A stretch of 64,000 bases of DNA from Marsupella aquatica. Its lineage: Eukaryota; Marchantiophyta. The notes beneath the pieces are model-generated. The model was not told the origin of the DNA, ran no database searches, and saw only the letters and a program-made list of their open reading frames with translations. Of the stretch, positions 60,042 to 64,000 are shown piece by piece. The stretch's first letter is position 1, and the number at the start of each line of letters is the position of its first letter. The stretch spans positions 13,082,001 through 13,146,000 of the forward strand of contig OZ316897.1 in assembly GCA_973895155.1 (NCBI GenBank), written 5' to 3'. The position numbers and the translations under genes are program-made.

Positions 60042-61325
60042 TAACACCCTACTGAGCGGAGAACGAAAAGCCTACTAGAGCTCCGGAGTACACCACAAAG
60101 GAGGGACGCGGAGCGGAACGCAAACATGCAGTGAACCAACAACAGCCACACAATCCCACGACTTGGGGTCGAGGGCCCAGCTCTGCGAAAACACTTTTGT
60201 GTAAAATGGATGGACCACAACGTTAGTCTTTGAAAACCCCCATTGACCACATTTCACAAGATTTGAATTTAATTGTAATAATTTATGTTCATAAATTCAA
60301 ATATTTTGTAATCTTGAAGACGTGCTACAGTAGTTGGTAAGCTACACTTTACTCAAGGTGATAGTGAATTTTTGGCCATTTTGGTCGAGTTATTTTTCAT
60401 GGAATGCATAGGGATAAATTCAATTAGATTTATTTTCCTTGTGTTAATATGAGATATTAAGGCTTGTGTTTTTTTACGTCTCTTCCTTCTCTACTTGCCT
60501 TGGAGGTGAAAAACTAAAGATTATTGTAAGACTCGTAATCATCAAGTTATAAGCCCAAAACTACAGTGGATCACCAAAATTTGGTTCATGGGAGCAATGT
60601 GTCCAACATGGAGGTTTATCCGGGCTTCACTTTCACTTTTGTGATGTATTCTTTTGTATTTTTGAGTGCATTAATTTTTCTGACAACCTCCTCTTGAAAG
60701 AATTATTCTTGTACTGCAATCTTCCCCGCAACACAACTCCATGGCCTTATATTTGAATAATGGACCATGGGGCACTCTATTCAAATAATGTGCCCCGCGT
60801 GTTGTATTTGAGTTTTGACTACTTGTTTTTTCATTTTTTGTATTTATAGAACTTTGTGTTTGAAAATGGATGTTATGACTGTTCTAATATTGGTTGTGTT
60901 TGAGTATTGGTATTGTCCTATGATTCATGAATATTTTACTGATTGTGCTCGATCTAGAACACTTTAGTGTCAAAACCAACTCAAAGAGAATGCCAATATT
61001 CAAACACAACGTTGTGTTTGATTTCAAATGTGTTTTTTTATCACTCGGCCCAAAATTTTCTATTTTCTTCGCAGGAAGATACATGGTAGTTTCAATCCCC
61101 ATGAGTTGCACAAAGGATGTTGTTGCCTAAAACATGTGGTTGCATGAAAGATGTCATTAAATAAAAGATGTTCTGCAAAAAATATGGTTAAATAAAATAT
61201 GTCATCACTCAAAATATGGCGTTAAGTGGAAGACATAGTTGCGCAAATAATGGCTAAGTAATAAAAGACATTGTTCGACAAAAAATTCTTTTCTGGTTTA
61301 TTACTTCTCTTCGGTCATCTGTTAT
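60042..61325. other. Spacer between the duplicated blocks
   Basis: About 1.3 kb not shared with the first block. AT-rich, no gene. From about 61130 to 61290 it holds degenerate AAAAGATGT(C)AT words related to the purine-rich array at 15.25 kb. Confidence 0.5.
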
Positions 61326-61574
61326 GTTCAATATCACATCAAGCCATGGGCCACAGAACAACCAAGGTGTCTACAGTATCTGGTTTGACTAGTGAAGATA
61401 ATATTTGCCACCTGAGGCTAGAATGGTGACGCTTTCAGTGCAGGACATTTCCCCGTAGAGGTGATCATAGGTTCTGGGCCTACAATCTGTCGCTTGACCT
61501 GTGGGAAATTCACAGCAACCCGAACCAAAGAAATTTTACAGAACCGACGTCGCCTACATCTCACTGAGAGCTAC

Positions 61575-63971
61575 TCAGTTAGATGTCAATTTTAGACTGA
61601 CATCCCAGAGCTTCTTGGCTGCCTCCGCATCATCAGTCAGAGAAGTCAATTTGCTCACCTTAAACTCACTGCAATCGTTATAAAACTTCCCACTGACACC
61701 TTCCAAGGATGGATGGAGGGCGACATAGCACGTCGTTGCGGCTCCCTGCACGTGAAATGTCAGGTCTACCACCGAAGAGATCACTAGTGGTTACTGTAAA
61801 ATATTGCATCTACAATTGAATTGAGAACTGAACTGATTCCACGAAGCCAATTGGCAGATGTGTATGAACAGGACTTACCTGAGGTACGGTCTTCCACGCA
61901 AAAGATGTGGCATAGTAAACGAAAGTAATCAGACCTACAATTTGCGTATACCCAAGATCGAAAGGACGTTAGACATCCACGAGCCATACAGCTAAGTAAC
62001 CACAATAACATCTCTTTGACACGTCGCATCAAAGGTATATGGAACATTGAGCGAAAGCCTGAAATCAATCTCAACTATTAGAGAACCCCAGACTCAGAAC
62101 TCTGATAGCCAAGATATCACCTACAAAGCGTACAGTCCCAAGTGACAAGTTCTAGCTTACGGTGGGTGGTATGCATCTCGTAGTTCATAAGTTGAAAGAA
62201 AAACAAGGCGCTATAATAGGCTAGCTTAATTGTATATTCTAAGGAATCGATCGCGAAGCGATTGAAATTTGGTTCCTGAAGTCCTCTCTGTTATAAAGGC
62301 GATTGAAGGACTTACGCTTCAAGACACCACCAACTTGTCGCAGTAGATTTGTCTTGATAATGCCCGGATGAAGGGCATTTATCGTCACATTTGTCACTCC
62401 CTCTTCCTGCTTAAATAACATGATCATAAACAAGCTAATTCAGTCAAATAATCAAGTTATTTCTCACTCGTTCATTAGTTAGAAATGTATGAACGAACCA
62501 ACTTCGTCAACGATAATTCTGCTCTAATTCCTGCAAACTCCTTAGGCACAAACCGCGGCCCTGCTTAAGAAGATTGAATTCGGGTTTACATTTAACTAGA
62601 ATCTTACGGTACCTGGAGTCGTCGGCTTAGTTCTTGAGCGTGATAAACATTTGCAATCTTGGATAAAGCATATGCTTTAACTGAACTGTATCTGTTACAA
62701 GTCGAATAGTTCGGTAAAGTTAGAGGTTAGAGGTTCCTTCCAAGTTCGTGGTAGGCCACTTAGTCAGACAAGAACCGATGAGTTTGAAAGCGTGGAGTTT
62801 TGAGTGGAGCAACTGAGTTTGTGTTGAACTCGAACACGGCTTATCAGATTGATAGTGGAATACCGTTTCTCGTCGGTAATATTATCCCACTGCACGGCAG
62901 CTTTGGAGGTCCAACTTAAAGCATTTGACGACACATTGACAACTCTACTTTCAATCCCCGTAGCATTGGCTGTCTCTTTCAGCTTCTCCAGTAGGAGGTT
63001 GGTTAACAGGAAATGTCCTGCACGCGTACCACAAAGTACCTACATCAGTTGGAGAGAAGGATGAGACTTCAGCTCGCAAAGGCACTAGATGTGTTACATC
63101 TGGGGAGACTCCAAAATAATGTGCTACATCTGGGGAGACTCCAAAATAATTTCGCATCGGAGACAAAGCGGCAGGGGAGAAATGGTTACGTTGGAGACTT
63201 CTTCAGGTTTGAAAAAGCAAAGAACACATAGCTGCAACAGACACTTTAGTACTCTTGGGATTCCGCAGACATACGTACCTATATGGTTTATCCCGAAGTT
63301 ACTTTCGATGCCATCCTCGGTTAGCGCAAATGGAGCTAGCATAATTCCTGCATTGTTTCTTCAAGAGAAAACTAACAAGTGAATGCGATAACATAGAGTT
63401 TAAGGACCCCAGCCAAGCTACACGCGGACCAAAGAAATCGTAACCAGACAAACTTCAAATTTCATAACAGTAAGTCTTTATGCAATTGGACTAATCCAAC
63501 TCTCCGAACAAAAACACCCACATTTGCTTGGTATCTGGTAAGCTGACGACTAACGATATTGCCAGGGCAAACTAAACCAAAAGGACGTGACCAAGCTGAT
63601 AAAAAGTAGAGAAAATGTGGAAGTCATAAATAGTACATCGGCTGCATGGGCAAGAAGAGGGATGACTTCAATGTAAACGATCACGGCCCTAGATGATTCA
63701 AGCTCTTCCGTTAATATTGAAGAGTAAGGTACTCACATCAAAAGATTCAGCGGCCTCTCAAGCGCCAGAAAGCTTTCAGCACTCTTCCTGATAGAAGCTT
63801 GTGAGGTGAGGTCAAGTGGAGCCAGGATGTCAACCTTGGCGTTGGGTACTTCTTTCAAAATGTTTTCCTTCGTCGATGTAGCGGATTGAACATTGCGGCC
63901 GCCGATGTATACATGACCACCACGTAATGCAAGGACGCGAGCTGTCTCGGTACCGATTCCGCTCGTAGCTC
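61575..63971 (-). CDS. TIC32-like short-chain dehydrogenase, copy 2 (first exon beyond the window)
   Basis: Exons 63971-63737, 63358-63279, 63017-62864, 62691-62613, 62406-62316, 61934-61879 and 61745-61575 (stop) correspond one to one with exons 2-8 of copy 1 and keep all phases. Exon 1 would lie past position 64000, so the feature is 5' truncated by the window edge. The GATSGIGTETARVLALRGG, NNAG and ALHPGIIKTNL motifs persist. The catalytic motif reads YALSK here against YASSK in copy 1, still satisfying YxxxK. Other differences: LEKLKETA for LDKLKETA, RQVGGVLK for RHIDGVFK, and TFVYYATSFAWKT for DVFYYATYFLWKT. No stop or frameshift is present, so both copies look functional. Confidence 0.88.
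63091..63150. repeat. 30-bp duplication inside intron 3 of copy 2
   Basis: GTG(T/C)TACATCTGGGGAGACT then CCAAAATAAT is present twice (63091 and 63121) but only once in copy 1 (about 57304-57333). It arose after the gene duplication. Confidence 0.93.
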
Positions 63972-64000
63972 CTACCAATTGGGCAGCCACGGAAAGAAAT

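Larger units (their letters stand above)
61326..64000. repeat. Second copy of the TIC32-like duplicated block
   Basis: From 61326 to the right edge the sequence parallels 55540-58160 at an offset of about 5.8 kb, covering 3' flank, exons and introns with scattered substitutions and small indels. The conservation of introns as well as exons shows a segmental, not a retro, duplication. Confidence 0.93.

Noticed and set aside
45008-60047. Three similar hydrophobic minus-strand translations suggesting a membrane protein family
   Set aside because: The similarity comes from copies of one dispersed DNA repeat; the frames are interrupted and not consistently placed.

Overview
The window looks like nuclear DNA of a land plant. 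It carries spliced genes with GT-AG introns. Several encode organelle-type proteins: a RecG helicase, an mTERF factor, a PsaN-like protein with a lumen-type signal, TIC32-like reductases and a plant-type complex I subunit. It also carries plant-style PIF/Harbinger and Ty1/copia elements. The clade cannot be fixed from this sequence alone. A non-flowering plant is possible but unproven. No rRNA, tRNA or CRISPR array was seen.

Layout: 0.8-1.1 kb, NDUFB10-like complex I subunit (-). 3.5-11.9 kb, an 18-exon RECG gene (-), which I traced exon by exon. 12.3-13.2 kb, a four-exon gene for a 144-aa protein of unrecognised family (-). 16.7-21.4 kb, a PIF/Harbinger transposon bounded by TAA target duplications and 17-bp terminal inverted repeats, with both genes disabled. 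22.7-25.1 kb, a three-exon mTERF gene (+) with an unusual 3' hairpin cluster. 26.4-33.3 kb, a Ty1/copia element (-) with 108-bp LTRs, an AACAA target duplication and three in-frame stops in gag-pol. 34.1-37.2 kb, choline-phosphate cytidylyltransferase, eight exons (-). 38.3-50.3 kb, about 12 kb with no supportable gene but many short tandem duplications, hairpins and divergent repeats. 50.4-52.1 kb, a PsaN-like thylakoid protein, four exons (+). 55.8-59.2 kb and 61.6-64.0 kb, two tandem copies of an eight-exon TIC32-like short-chain dehydrogenase (-); the second runs off the right edge. A relic related to their intron 2 lies at 52.8-53.0 kb.

The host genes are unrelated housekeeping or organelle genes, and nothing suggests they act together as one pathway. 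The most notable signals are: decay of two unrelated transposons mostly by nonsense codons rather than indels; the TIC32-like tandem array with its outlying relic; a splice-phase conflict inside RECG; a 42-bp in-frame minisatellite encoding a charged heptad-like peptide; and several near-perfect palindromes. I found no convincing new multi-gene system.
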